A stretch of 64,000 nucleotides of DNA. Origin: Paenibacillus prosopidis. Its GTDB lineage: Bacteria; Bacillota; Bacilli; Paenibacillales; Paenibacillaceae. The notes beneath the pieces were generated by a model. That model was not told the DNA's origin. It ran no database searches and saw only the letters and a program-made list of their open reading frames with translations. A program made the translations under genes and the position numbers. This document shows, piece by piece, positions 8,804 to 16,558 of this stretch. The stretch is taken from contig NZ_QPJD01000020.1 of assembly GCF_003337375.1 (NCBI RefSeq), positions 1 through 64,000 of the forward strand, given 5' to 3'. Position 1 is the first letter of the stretch. Each line of letters begins with the position of its first letter.

Positions 8804-9712
8804 ATGAGCAGCCAAGTACGCTCACTAGAAGAGGCGGCCGAACTAATCATTGATATCATCAAGGACTACCTTCAAGTAAACACTTTATTTATTGCAGCAA
8901 ATGACGGCTACGCGAATCGAGTTATTCGAGCGTTTAACCGTTATGAGAATTTAGTTAGACATGATATGCATTTACCACTGTTACAAAGCTATTATAACCT
9001 TACTGATAACCAAGCCGATTCCGTAATCCTCATACCTAACACGCTGGAAGACGCGCGGACATCTGACTTACCGATTACGAAGCAGCTTGGACCGTGTTCA
9101 TTTGTCGGCATAGCTGTCAAAACACCGGACAATCAATCATTCGGAACGATTTGTGCAATGGATCGCGATCCGATCATTCTGAACGAGCTGCAGCTTTCTT
9201 TTCTCCAATCGATGGCTTCGTTCCTCAGTTATATCATTGAGCTTGAAAATGCGAGCGTTACTGATAGCCTGACCGGATTATACAACCGGCGCTTTTTATC
9301 GCATCTCTATCAGAACGGATCGGACAAGCAATTTAGCGTTATATTCATAGACATCGACGACTTCAAGGAAGTTAACGATACCTACGGTCATGATTTTGGC
9401 GACCTTCTGCTGCTCGAAATCGCCGAAAGACTGCAGCAAAGTGTCAGGAAAACCGATATCCTGGTTCGATACGGCGGAGATGAATTTCTAATTTGCTTTC
9501 AATATTTGGTCGATAATCAAGATATCCAGTTCGTTGCCGGCAAAATTAAGGACTCCATAGAGGAACCGTTTTCCATCAATGGACACATGATTCAAATATC
9601 CGCAAGCATCGGTATAAGCTCGACTCACGGTGCAGGCTCCAGCCTGAAGGAGCTGATTAGCGACGCGGATCATGCGATGTATGGCATTAAACAAAATGAA
9701 AAGAACCTTTGA
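8804..9712 (+). CDS. GAF-GGDEF diguanylate cyclase
   Basis: This 302-residue cytosolic protein has an N-terminal GAF-like sensor (about residues 15-145) and a C-terminal GGDEF domain. The active-site GGDEF lies at 224-228. The product-inhibition RxxD site (R215-K-T-D218) is five residues before it, so both catalysis and feedback binding look intact. It should make cyclic di-GMP from two GTP. No membrane segment is visible. The ATG follows AGGAG closely. It is monocistronic, divergent from abfA. The signal sensed by the GAF-like domain is unknown. Confidence 0.92.
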   Translation: MSSQVRSLEEAAELIIDIIKDYLQVNTLFIAANDGYANRVIRAFNRYENLVRHDMHLPLLQSYYNLTDNQADSVILIPNTLEDARTSDLPITKQLGPCSFVGIAVKTPDNQSFGTICAMDRDPIILNELQLSFLQSMASFLSYIIELENASVTDSLTGLYNRRFLSHLYQNGSDKQFSVIFIDIDDFKEVNDTYGHDFGDLLLLEIAERLQQSVRKTDILVRYGGDEFLICFQYLVDNQDIQFVAGKIKDSIEEPFSINGHMIQISASIGISSTHGAGSSLKELISDADHAMYGIKQNEKNL

Positions 9713-9850
9713 GAAAGCCAGCTCCTTCTCGAATCCATTTTCGAGACAGCGGCCCATCAGGGGTTCTTTATTGTTTATTGACTGTCATAACCTTGGTAGG
9801 CCAAACATACATATGGTATGAATCGTATTTTCAATACGGGGGGATGACGG

Positions 9851-11302
9851 ATGAATCAGGATGAGATTCGCGCGCTGGAGCGATCCATCGATGAAATAAC
9901 AGAAATTGCACAAGGCTTTGGGCTCGACTTCTATCAGATGCGATATGAAATTTGTCCAGCCGATATCATTTATACATTCGGTGCCTACGGCATGCCGACA
10001 CGCTTCAGCCATTGGAGCTTCGGCAAAACGTTCAATAAAATGAAAATGCAATACGATTTTGGCCTAAGCAAAATTTACGAGCTCGTCATAAACTCCAATC
10101 CGTGTTATGCCTTTCTTCTTGAAGGCAACTCCCTTATCCAAAATAAACTTATCGTAGCTCACGTGCTCGCGCACTGCGATTTTTTCAAAAACAATTCCCG
10201 CTTCAGCGTAACAAACCGCAACATGGTTGAGAGTATGTCCGCTACCGCAGACCGAATACACCAGTATGAAATGGACCACGGAACCGAAGCCGTCGAGAAA
10301 TTCATTGATGCGATTCTTGCCATTCAAGAGCATGTCGATCCGACACTCATTAAGCCATATCAGCTGGATAAGAAGCGGTACATTGAGATGGTTCAAAAAG
10401 ATAACGAACGATCCTCAAATCATGAACGTCCTTCCCAGTATGATGATTTGTGGGATTTAGATCATGAGCGGACTGCTGCAGCTGCAGCTGCTGCTCAAGC
10501 TCATGCGGCTGATGCCAAACGCTTCCCGCCTCGTCCGGAAAAGGATGTCGTATGGTTCATCGAAGAATATTCGCCAATATTAGAGGACTGGCAACGTGAT
10601 GTCCTGACGATGCTTCGCGATGAAATGCTCTATTTCTGGCCGCAAATTGAGACAAAAATTATGAATGAAGGCTGGGCCTCCTACTGGCATCAACGCATTA
10701 TTCGCGAGCTTGATCTAACCAGCGACGAAACCATCGAATTTGCGAAGCTAAATTCTTCGGTCGTCGTTCCATCCCGCCACAGTCTCAATCCATATTATTT
10801 GGGACTGAAAATATTCGAGGACATCGAGCGCCGCTGGGATAACCCGACGAAGGAAGAGCAAGCGCGCTTCGGCCGCGTGCCAGGCAAAGGAAGAGAGAAA
10901 ATTTTCGAAGTTCGCGAGCTGGACTCCGACACTTCATTCCTCCGCAACTATTTAACGAAAGAATTGGTTGACGACTTGGATCTCTACATTTTCGAGAAAA
11001 AAGGACCCGAATGGAAAATTACCGATAAGTCTTGGGAAAATATTCGCGAGCAGCTAGTCTATTCGAAAGTAAACGGCGGATTTCCGTGCCTCATGGTCAA
11101 GGATGGAGACTTCAACCGCGTCGGCGAGCTCTACTTGATTCACGAATACGAGGGCACAGAGCTTGATCTAAAATACGTCGAGCGGACATTGCCGTACGTC
11201 GTGCAGCTTTGGGGGAAAAATGTCCATCTAGAGACGATTGTCGAGGATAAGAAAATTGTTTTTAGTTGTGATGGGAAGAAGACCAGCAGGAAGTTTGTAT
11301 GA
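9851..11302 (+). CDS. spoVR: SpoVR family protein
   Basis: The 483-residue protein matches the SpoVR/YcgB family over its full length. Conserved blocks include QMRYEICPADIIYTFGAYGM near the N-terminus and NEGWASYWHQRI near residue 275. In Bacillus subtilis spoVR mutants have defects in spore cortex formation. In proteobacteria the homologue is encoded with yeaG (PrkA) and yeaH. Here PrkA is about 16 kb away and no YeaH/YhbH-type gene is visible. An alanine-rich insert (about residues 210-225, AAAAAAAQAHAADA) splits the protein. The start follows a GGGGGGATG-type site. It is convergent with the spoVA-like operon. Confidence 0.93.
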   Translation: MNQDEIRALERSIDEITEIAQGFGLDFYQMRYEICPADIIYTFGAYGMPTRFSHWSFGKTFNKMKMQYDFGLSKIYELVINSNPCYAFLLEGNSLIQNKLIVAHVLAHCDFFKNNSRFSVTNRNMVESMSATADRIHQYEMDHGTEAVEKFIDAILAIQEHVDPTLIKPYQLDKKRYIEMVQKDNERSSNHERPSQYDDLWDLDHERTAAAAAAAQAHAADAKRFPPRPEKDVVWFIEEYSPILEDWQRDVLTMLRDEMLYFWPQIETKIMNEGWASYWHQRIIRELDLTSDETIEFAKLNSSVVVPSRHSLNPYYLGLKIFEDIERRWDNPTKEEQARFGRVPGKGREKIFEVRELDSDTSFLRNYLTKELVDDLDLYIFEKKGPEWKITDKSWENIREQLVYSKVNGGFPCLMVKDGDFNRVGELYLIHEYEGTELDLKYVERTLPYVVQLWGKNVHLETIVEDKKIVFSCDGKKTSRKFV

Positions 11303-11331
11303 TTCATTGAATTGCGAATAACCAGGAAAAT

Positions 11332-11366
11332 CTCCCCTTCATTGCTTTACAGCCTCTGAAGGGGAG
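11332..11366. terminator. Convergent hairpin between spoVR and spoVAE
   Basis: A perfect 10-bp inverted repeat (CTCCCCTTCA/TGAAGGGGAG, 15-base loop) sits between the two convergent genes. There is no strong T-run, but position suggests termination of both. Confidence 0.55.
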
Positions 11367-11396
11367 TATAGTGTCTCCCTATTGCTCTTTTCAGCC

Positions 11397-11747
11397 TTAT
11401 CCTTTTGGTTTTACCAGCAAGGCTGCCAAAAATGAGAAAATAATGGCAGCCGAAATACCTGCGCTTGTTACCTTGAATATGCCGGTAATGACTCCGATCC
11501 ATCCGTCTTTCTGTAATTCCTCCAAAGCACCGTGAACCAGAGCGTTCCCAAAACTAGTGATTGGAACGGATGCTCCGGCTCCGGCAAATTTGATGAGCGG
11601 GTCGTACAAGCCGAGTCCGTCGGCAGCTGCTCCCAGCACAACGAGTAACGTCATAGTATGCGCGGGAGTTAGCTTAAACACATCAAAACAAAGCTGTCCA
11701 AAAACGCAAATTGCTCCCCCTACAAGAAAAGCCCATAAAAAGATCAT
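11397..11747 (-). CDS. spoVAE: Stage V sporulation protein AE (SpoVAEb type)
   Basis: The 116-residue, highly hydrophobic protein has about three to four membrane segments and conserved GAGASVPITSFGNALVHGALEE and GLGLYDPLIKFAGAG stretches. These mark it as a SpoVAE (AEb) subunit of the inner-membrane channel that moves dipicolinic acid into and out of spores. Its start overlaps the spoVAD stop (ATGA). It closes the operon DUF421/DUF1657 - spoVAC - spoVAD - spoVAE. The order AC-AD-AE matches the core of both the classic spoVA operon and the mobile spoVA-2mob form. The genes spoVAA, AB and AF are absent here. Confidence 0.95.
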   Translation of the reverse strand: MIFLWAFLVGGAICVFGQLCFDVFKLTPAHTMTLLVVLGAAADGLGLYDPLIKFAGAGASVPITSFGNALVHGALEELQKDGWIGVITGIFKVTSAGISAAIIFSFLAALLVKPKG

Positions 11748-12763
11748 ATCTGGTTCCCTCCTGCTTCAATCGCTACTGCATGCGCGATACAAGGAATACT
11801 TTCACCTTGTTGAAATGAAAGCGGCGATAAGAGCGCACCAGTGGCAACAACAAGCATGCGTTTGATTTCTCCTTTTTGCATCCGTTTCAGTAAATGACCG
11901 TACGTGACAACGGCTGAACAGCCGCAACCGCTTGCCCCCGACTGTATCATTTGGGTATCATAGTCGTAAATCATCATGCCGCAGTCGTTATACTCCGTTT
12001 GATGGATCGGAAAGTTGTGTTTTTCAAACAATTTGCAGGCAATCTCATAGCCTACCTTGGCCAGATCGCCTGTCACAATCAGATCATAATAACCGGGCTC
12101 AATTTGTAAATCCCGAAAATGAGCCTGGATGGTGTCAACCGCTGCGGGTGCCATAGCCGCCCCCATATTAAAGGGATCTGTAATCCCCATATCGATAACC
12201 CGGCCAATGGTCGCTGACGCGACAACAGGGCCTTCCCCTTCCTGTGAAACGATTGCCGCTCCGGCACCTGTCACCGTATATTGGGCAGTCGGCGGCTTTT
12301 GCGAACCGTATTCTGTCGGGTACCGGAACTGCTTTTCTACACTTGCATTATGACTGCAGGTCCCGGCCAGTATGAATTTCGCTGCACCGCTATTAACGAG
12401 TGCGGACGCGAGAGCCAGGCTTTCCATCGAGGTTGAACAGGCACCAAACACACCAAGGTAGGGAATTGCCAGCGTACGAGCCGCAAAGCTGCTGCTGATA
12501 ATCTGATTCATCAAGTCGCCGCCGATATAAAATTGGACTTGCTCCTTGGTTAACCCTGCGTTTTCGATCGCCAGTGCTGCGGCTTCTTCGATCAAAACTT
12601 TCTCTGCTTTTTCCCAGCTATCTTCTTCCAGCATGGAGTCACCATGTATGATGTCAAAATCACGGGCAAGGGGCCCCCTGCCTTCAAACGGACCAACTAC
12701 GGTAGCCGATGCGCGAATAACCGGTTTATTTTCAAATATCCAACTTTGATGTCCTTTTAGCAT
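11744..12763 (-). CDS. spoVAD: Stage V sporulation protein AD
   Basis: The 339-residue protein has a thiolase-like fold and, in Bacillus spores, binds dipicolinic acid on the outer face of the inner membrane. Visible family features are GRGPLARDFDIIHGD near the N-terminus and the GACSTSMESLALA block around residues 128-140, corresponding to the thiolase nucleophile region. CGMMIYDYD and SGCGCSA come further on. Length matches SpoVAD (about 338). The start lies immediately after the spoVAC stop, indicating translational coupling. It is the third gene of the four-gene minus-strand operon. Confidence 0.96.
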   Translation of the reverse strand: MLKGHQSWIFENKPVIRASATVVGPFEGRGPLARDFDIIHGDSMLEEDSWEKAEKVLIEEAAALAIENAGLTKEQVQFYIGGDLMNQIISSSFAARTLAIPYLGVFGACSTSMESLALASALVNSGAAKFILAGTCSHNASVEKQFRYPTEYGSQKPPTAQYTVTGAGAAIVSQEGEGPVVASATIGRVIDMGITDPFNMGAAMAPAAVDTIQAHFRDLQIEPGYYDLIVTGDLAKVGYEIACKLFEKHNFPIHQTEYNDCGMMIYDYDTQMIQSGASGCGCSAVVTYGHLLKRMQKGEIKRMLVVATGALLSPLSFQQGESIPCIAHAVAIEAGGNQI

Positions 12764-12764
12764 A

Positions 12765-13247
12765 TCAGTGTCCTCCTCCAGTACCCTTAAACACTAAAGT
12801 GAGGATACCAACAAAAAATGCCGCTACAGTACCAAAGACAATAACAGGACCTGCAAGTTTAAACATTTTTCCGCCGACGCCTAAAACCAATCCTTCGCTG
12901 CGATGCTCAATAGCGGCGGATGCCATCGAATTTGCAAAGCCGGTAACGGGAACAGCTGAACCGGCACCCGCCCATTGGCCGAATTTGTCATAGACGCCTA
13001 AGCTCGTCAAAATAACGGAAATGAGAATTAACACGGCCACAGTGGGATTGGATGCATCTTTCTCGTCAAAGCCTACCCAATGAACGAACATTTCTTGAAT
13101 CGCTTGTCCAATTACGCAAATCACTCCTCCGGCAAGAAACGCACGCAAGCAGTTTTTGATTATAGGCCGTTTCGGTTCAAGCTGTTTGGCGAGTTCTTGA
13201 TACTCCTGTTGAACGGGCGTTGCTTTTTTCATCTTGTTATTGGCCAT
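12765..13247 (-). CDS. spoVAC: Stage V sporulation protein AC
   Basis: The 160-residue protein has a charged N-terminus of about 30 residues, then four or so membrane segments. Conserved stretches are AFLAGGVICVIGQ, SLGVYDKFGQWAGAGSAVPVTGFANS and SEGLVLGVGGKMFKLAGPVI. SpoVAC of Bacillus subtilis is a mechanosensitive channel component for dipicolinic acid release at germination. It resembles SpoVAE in the AGAGxxVPxTxFxN block, as these two are known paralogues. It follows the DUF421 gene by about 26 bases on the same strand, so the two are probably cotranscribed. Confidence 0.96.
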   Translation of the reverse strand: MANNKMKKATPVQQEYQELAKQLEPKRPIIKNCLRAFLAGGVICVIGQAIQEMFVHWVGFDEKDASNPTVAVLILISVILTSLGVYDKFGQWAGAGSAVPVTGFANSMASAAIEHRSEGLVLGVGGKMFKLAGPVIVFGTVAAFFVGILTLVFKGTGGGH

Positions 13248-13273
13248 TTTTTAATCCTCCCGATCCATCTGAT

Positions 13274-14134
13274 CTACTGAATGAGCAGCGGTCTGACTTC
13301 CTTAATAACCCGTTCCAGCTCTTTCGCACATTCTTCATACATTTTCTTTGCTTTGGGAGCTTTTGTGGATAGACTAAACATTTCAAGGTCCGCTTCACAT
13401 TTTTTTAAAGTCGCAAGCAATGTGGCTTTATTCTGTGGCTTAGGGACTTTAATCTGATCGTCATATAAGTCAACATATAGCTGGCCATAGCTGTCTACCT
13501 GGCCAAGAAACACATTTTCAATTGCGACTCCAATCTTTTCGAGTTCCGTATCCAGCCATTCCCGATTAAGTCCAATCGTAGCCAAAGGTTCGTTTATGAC
13601 TACCCCATCCATGATAACCACCTGCGGTTCTTGTTCGGGATCCACTTTGATGCCTAAGTGCTTGGGTGTAAGGGGTTGATTTTCTTTCGTTAGCAAGACG
13701 TTGATGTCTCCACTCGGTTCCATAACCGCAAATTCTACGTTCGCCGTTTGGAATACACTTTTTTTCCGTAGCTCTTCCATCAATTCGTCGGTCGTAATTC
13801 GTTCCTTCTTGAGGTTCTCCTCCATGATTTTTCCGTCTTTAATCAACACCCTGGCTTTGCTTTCGATAAAATCCCTTGCTTTTTTACTCTTGATTTGTAA
13901 AAACTCGATCCCCAAGGAAAAGAGTACCCAAACAGACAATGATACGATTCCTAAATACCATCTTGCATCCAAATCTAACGAAATATAGGCCGCTAAGCTT
14001 CCGATCGTGATCCCAGTTATGTATTCAAAAAAAGAAAGCTGGGAGACTTGTCTTTTTCCTAATATCTTAGTCATTAAAAAAAGGATGACAATCGCTAACA
14101 ATGTCCGTAGTGCAACAAGTAACCACTCTTGCAT
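13274..14134 (-). CDS. DUF421 (YetF-type) membrane protein fused to DUF1657
   Basis: The 286-residue protein starts with three membrane segments (about residues 5-85; contains TKILGKRQVSQLSFFEYITG, typical of YetF/DUF421). A cytosolic DUF421 domain and a C-terminal DUF1657 helical segment follow. That last segment (LKKCEADLEMFSLST) visibly matches the free DUF1657 protein encoded divergently (LKSAQASLEQFALST). In spoVA-2mob operons a DUF421/DUF1657 protein accompanies spoVAC-AD-AEb. The molecular role is not established; recent work on YetF-type proteins concerns spore inner membranes. Start ATG 14134 follows AAAGGGG. First gene of the operon. Confidence 0.9.
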   Translation of the reverse strand: MQEWLLVALRTLLAIVILFLMTKILGKRQVSQLSFFEYITGITIGSLAAYISLDLDARWYLGIVSLSVWVLFSLGIEFLQIKSKKARDFIESKARVLIKDGKIMEENLKKERITTDELMEELRKKSVFQTANVEFAVMEPSGDINVLLTKENQPLTPKHLGIKVDPEQEPQVVIMDGVVINEPLATIGLNREWLDTELEKIGVAIENVFLGQVDSYGQLYVDLYDDQIKVPKPQNKATLLATLKKCEADLEMFSLSTKAPKAKKMYEECAKELERVIKEVRPLLIQ

Positions 14135-14168
14135 CTTGTAGTCCCCTTTATTATTTTTGAGTATTTGA

Positions 14169-14246
14169 ATTTCCACTTGATGGAAATCGCACATATGCAA
14201 GATCGACATTTTTCGCGCTTTTTATTCAATTAAGTGGAAATATTTC
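14169..14246. promoter_or_regulatory. Inverted AAGTGGAAAT elements between divergent spore operons
   Basis: ATTTCCACTT occurs at 14169-14178 and its exact complement AAGTGGAAAT at 14232-14241. Each sits in a local palindrome: ATTTCCA-CTTGA-TGGAAAT (14169-14187) and GAAATATTTC (14237-14246). They lie between the DUF421-spoVA operon and the DUF1657 operon and could bind one dimeric regulator controlling both directions. The binding protein is not known. Confidence 0.4.
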
Positions 14247-14283
14247 ACTCGTTTTCTCCATTACAAATCTCTTTGACATTGTT

Positions 14284-14314
14284 GTATGATTTCGAAAAAA
14301 CGGGATACATTATA
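14284..14314 (+). promoter_or_regulatory. Candidate sigma-G promoter for the DUF1657 operon
   Basis: The -10 CATTATA (14308-14314) fits the forespore sigma-G consensus CATWHTA exactly, and GTATG (14284-14288) fits the -35 GHATR. The 19-base spacer is one or two bases longer than usual. A sigma-G promoter would match forespore expression of spoVA-type genes. It lies about 70 bases before the DUF1657 start. Confidence 0.45.
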
Positions 14315-14384
14315 TCCGTTACCTAGAAGGAATCGCAGTATTTTCAAACGCTTATGGTTAATCCGTTAAAGGAGGTGAATCAAA

Positions 14385-14591
14385 TTGACAGTTGCTTCCC
14401 AAGTCAAAACATGTGTCGCTTCGTTAAAAAGCGCTCAGGCTAGCTTAGAACAATTCGCATTGAGCACCCAAAATGAAGAGGCGAAAACTCTTTTTACAAA
14501 CGCGGCTGAGCAAACACAACAGATTCTGGAACAAGTCGAGGATCGGGTACAGCAGTTAGAAAATGAAGAACCGCAATACAAAGGTTTCTAA
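14385..14591 (+). CDS. DUF1657 small helical protein
   Basis: The 68-residue, cysteine-poor protein is predicted to be two amphipathic helices. The pattern TCVASLKSAQASLEQFALST...AKTLFTNAAEQTQQILEQV matches the C-terminal segment of the DUF421 protein encoded across the divergent promoter. DUF1657 proteins are recurrent companions of extra spoVA operons such as spoVA-2mob. Function unknown; a soluble partner of the fused membrane protein is a reasonable inference. The start is a TTG preceded by the strong site AAAGGAGGTGA. A candidate sigma-G promoter lies upstream. Confidence 0.85.
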   Translation: MTVASQVKTCVASLKSAQASLEQFALSTQNEEAKTLFTNAAEQTQQILEQVEDRVQQLENEEPQYKGF

Positions 14592-14605
14592 ATAACGGAG
14601 CAAAA

Positions 14606-14629
14606 GCCATGTTCATAAGAGCATGGCTG
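14606..14629 (+). terminator. Hairpin after the DUF1657 gene
   Basis: AGCCATG/CATGGCT form a 7-bp stem with a 10-base loop, followed by GTTCTTCGG. The T-run is weak, so partial termination is likely. The same stem core recurs in the hairpin that closes this operon at 16468-16512. Confidence 0.5.
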
Positions 14630-14763
14630 TTCTTCGGTTTAATGTCATAATTCCGATTCTAGCTTGACTAGTAAATTTTCCTTCAATTCTTCATCCCACT
14701 GGGGTGTATGGTAAACCGGGTAACGGGTTACCTTAACAGAAGAGGAAATGAAAGGAGAGAACC

Positions 14764-15042
14764 TTGATGACAGATTTTAATGACGTAAAACATGTTCTAA
14801 ACTATCTGCAATCGGAAATTACCCGGATCGAAACGGTATCCGGTACCTTATCAAGCGTTGAGCGTGAACATTATCAGAAATTAACGAACTTCGATCACAA
14901 GGAACTGGTCGACATTGCGATTGAGGAGCAAAGTGCTTCAAGACAGCTGGACACTATAAAACAAATGTGTCTGTCTATGTCCAAACAAATCGATGGAATG
15001 GTTCGCCAATTGGACCGGGGAGCCGGTAATGAAATTCATTGA
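14764..15042 (+). CDS. Unrecognised 92-residue protein of the spore locus
   Basis: I do not recognise this family. The protein is almost entirely helix-compatible, with no membrane segment or signal peptide, one cysteine, and heptad-like stretches (for example VKHVLNYLQSEITRIETVSGTL and EQSASRQLDTIKQMCLSMSKQIDGM) that suggest a coiled coil or helical bundle. It is preceded by AAAGGAGAG and its 3' end overlaps the start of the FMN protein gene by 14 bases, so the two are translationally coupled. Its position between DUF1657 and the FMN protein suggests a spore role or partner function, which is inference. Confidence 0.75.
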   Translation: MMTDFNDVKHVLNYLQSEITRIETVSGTLSSVEREHYQKLTNFDHKELVDIAIEEQSASRQLDTIKQMCLSMSKQIDGMVRQLDRGAGNEIH

Positions 15043-16453
15043 GAATATTATCCGTTCCGTCATGAATGAAGCGGTGGACAAAGCCTTGTCCCGCATGATA
15101 AAGGATCAATATACCGAAAACCTGGCTGCGACAATTCCCGTTGGCCGTAAGGTCGGTATTCCAAACTTTATAGAAATCCTCATGCGTTCCTCCAGCGGTA
15201 CGCCGATTCCCCGGCCGCTGGGAAGCTACATTCATTTTTCTCCATGGGAAAGCGTGTTGTTTAATCCCGTTCATCTGTTTCGCATGCCAACGCCAGAGCA
15301 GATCGGAATTCAAACTTCCGTGACGATTGGTCCGCTCGCACAAAAACCGCTTACCCTTTCGATTCCGGTCATGATCGCGGCCATGTCGTTTGGCGGAGCC
15401 CTAAGCAAAAATGCCAAGCTTGCCCTTGCCAAAGCTTCGACATTCGTTGGAACTGCCACGAATTCAGGGGAGGCAGGATTGATGCGGGAAGAGCGGGACG
15501 CGGCACATCTTTTTATTGGTCAATATAATCGTGGCGGATGGATGAACACCCCCGACAAATACAAGCAGCTGGATGCGATTGAAATTCAGCTCGGACAAGG
15601 AGCGCAAGGGTCGGCTTCTCAGCGAACGACAGTAAAAAACATTGGCGAAGACTTCCGGGAAGTGTTCGGTTTACAGGAGGGGGAGCCTGCTGTCATTCAT
15701 TCCAGACTTCCAGGCGTCAATTCCGAGGAAGATTTCGTTCAACTCGTAAGGCGACTCAAACATGAAACAGGCGTTCCGGTCGGACTTAAGATCGCAGCCA
15801 CTCATCACCTGGAGAAAGAACTGCAAATCGCCTTGGACGCCGGAGTTGATTTCATTACGCTTGACGGCGCGGAAGGGGGGACGCACGGTGGAGCTCCAAC
15901 GTTGCAGGATGATGTGGGACTACCAACTATGTTTGCCATTTCACGTGCTTCACATTTCTTAGCCCGTAAAGGAGCGACCGGAAAAGTCAGCATTATTGCT
16001 GCGGGAGGATTAGTCACCCCCGGCTGCATGTTGAAAGCAATGGCGATGGGTGCAGATGCCGTATACATTGGAACTGCTGCGATGCTGGCTTTGATCGGTG
16101 AACATATTGTGAAATCAGCGCCGTTCGAAGCTGCTACGAGCCTGGTCGTATATACCGGCAAATTGACATCGGAGCTGGATGTGGATACAGCATCCAAGAA
16201 TTTGGTGCGCTATTTGAATTCTTGCGTGACAGAGATGGAAATGGTTGCCCAGTCACTTGGAAGAACATCGTTATCCGATATCTCTAAAAGCGATTTGTGC
16301 ACTACCGACTCTGAAATTGCGAGGGCGACAGGCATTCAGTGGGGGTTCGTAGCGCCGGAAATGCAGCATGAGGCACTGGCAGAAAATCATTTCTTCGTAC
16401 CGCATTTGGGCAGCGAGATTGATCAACAGAATAATATGAAAACTTTATCGTAA
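15029..16453 (+). CDS. FMN-binding glutamate synthase-like protein
   Basis: The 474-residue protein matches the central FMN/glutamate synthase domain: AAMSFGGALSKNAKLALAKA, NSGEAG, IEIQLGQGAQGS, VGLKI, DFITLDGAEGGTHGGAP and AMAMGADAVYIGTAAM. True glutamate synthases follow this last stretch with an iron-sulfur cysteine cluster. Here only scattered cysteines are seen and the cluster spacing is absent. The amidotransferase domain is also missing. It is therefore likely an FMN protein of unknown reaction, like YerD. The N-terminal 25 residues are amphipathic. Start 15029 is favoured by GGGGAG six bases upstream. Context is the spoVA/DUF1657 locus. Confidence 0.88.
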   Translation: MKFIENIIRSVMNEAVDKALSRMIKDQYTENLAATIPVGRKVGIPNFIEILMRSSSGTPIPRPLGSYIHFSPWESVLFNPVHLFRMPTPEQIGIQTSVTIGPLAQKPLTLSIPVMIAAMSFGGALSKNAKLALAKASTFVGTATNSGEAGLMREERDAAHLFIGQYNRGGWMNTPDKYKQLDAIEIQLGQGAQGSASQRTTVKNIGEDFREVFGLQEGEPAVIHSRLPGVNSEEDFVQLVRRLKHETGVPVGLKIAATHHLEKELQIALDAGVDFITLDGAEGGTHGGAPTLQDDVGLPTMFAISRASHFLARKGATGKVSIIAAGGLVTPGCMLKAMAMGADAVYIGTAAMLALIGEHIVKSAPFEAATSLVVYTGKLTSELDVDTASKNLVRYLNSCVTEMEMVAQSLGRTSLSDISKSDLCTTDSEIARATGIQWGFVAPEMQHEALAENHFFVPHLGSEIDQQNNMKTLS

Positions 16454-16467
16454 CTTAAAGTCATTGA

Positions 16468-16512
16468 ATTTAAACAGCCATGCTTTGACTCTCAAAGCAT
16501 GGCTGTTTAAAT
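16468..16512. terminator. Perfect 21-bp inverted repeat, bidirectional terminator
   Basis: ATTTAAACAGCCATGCTTTGA is followed after a 3-base loop by its exact complement. It lies between the convergent FMN protein and XRE genes. The stem ends are A/T-rich, so either transcript would have a U-rich end. The AGCCATG core repeats the hairpin at 14606-14629. Confidence 0.8.
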
Positions 16513-16558
16513 ATGAAATTTTATTGAAGTTCAAACGCTTTCCAACCCTTAGCGAAGC

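Noticed and set aside
11397..16453. Tn1546-like transposon carrying the spoVA-like locus
   Set aside because: No transposase, resolvase or long terminal inverted repeat was seen at either side, so mobility cannot be claimed from this window.
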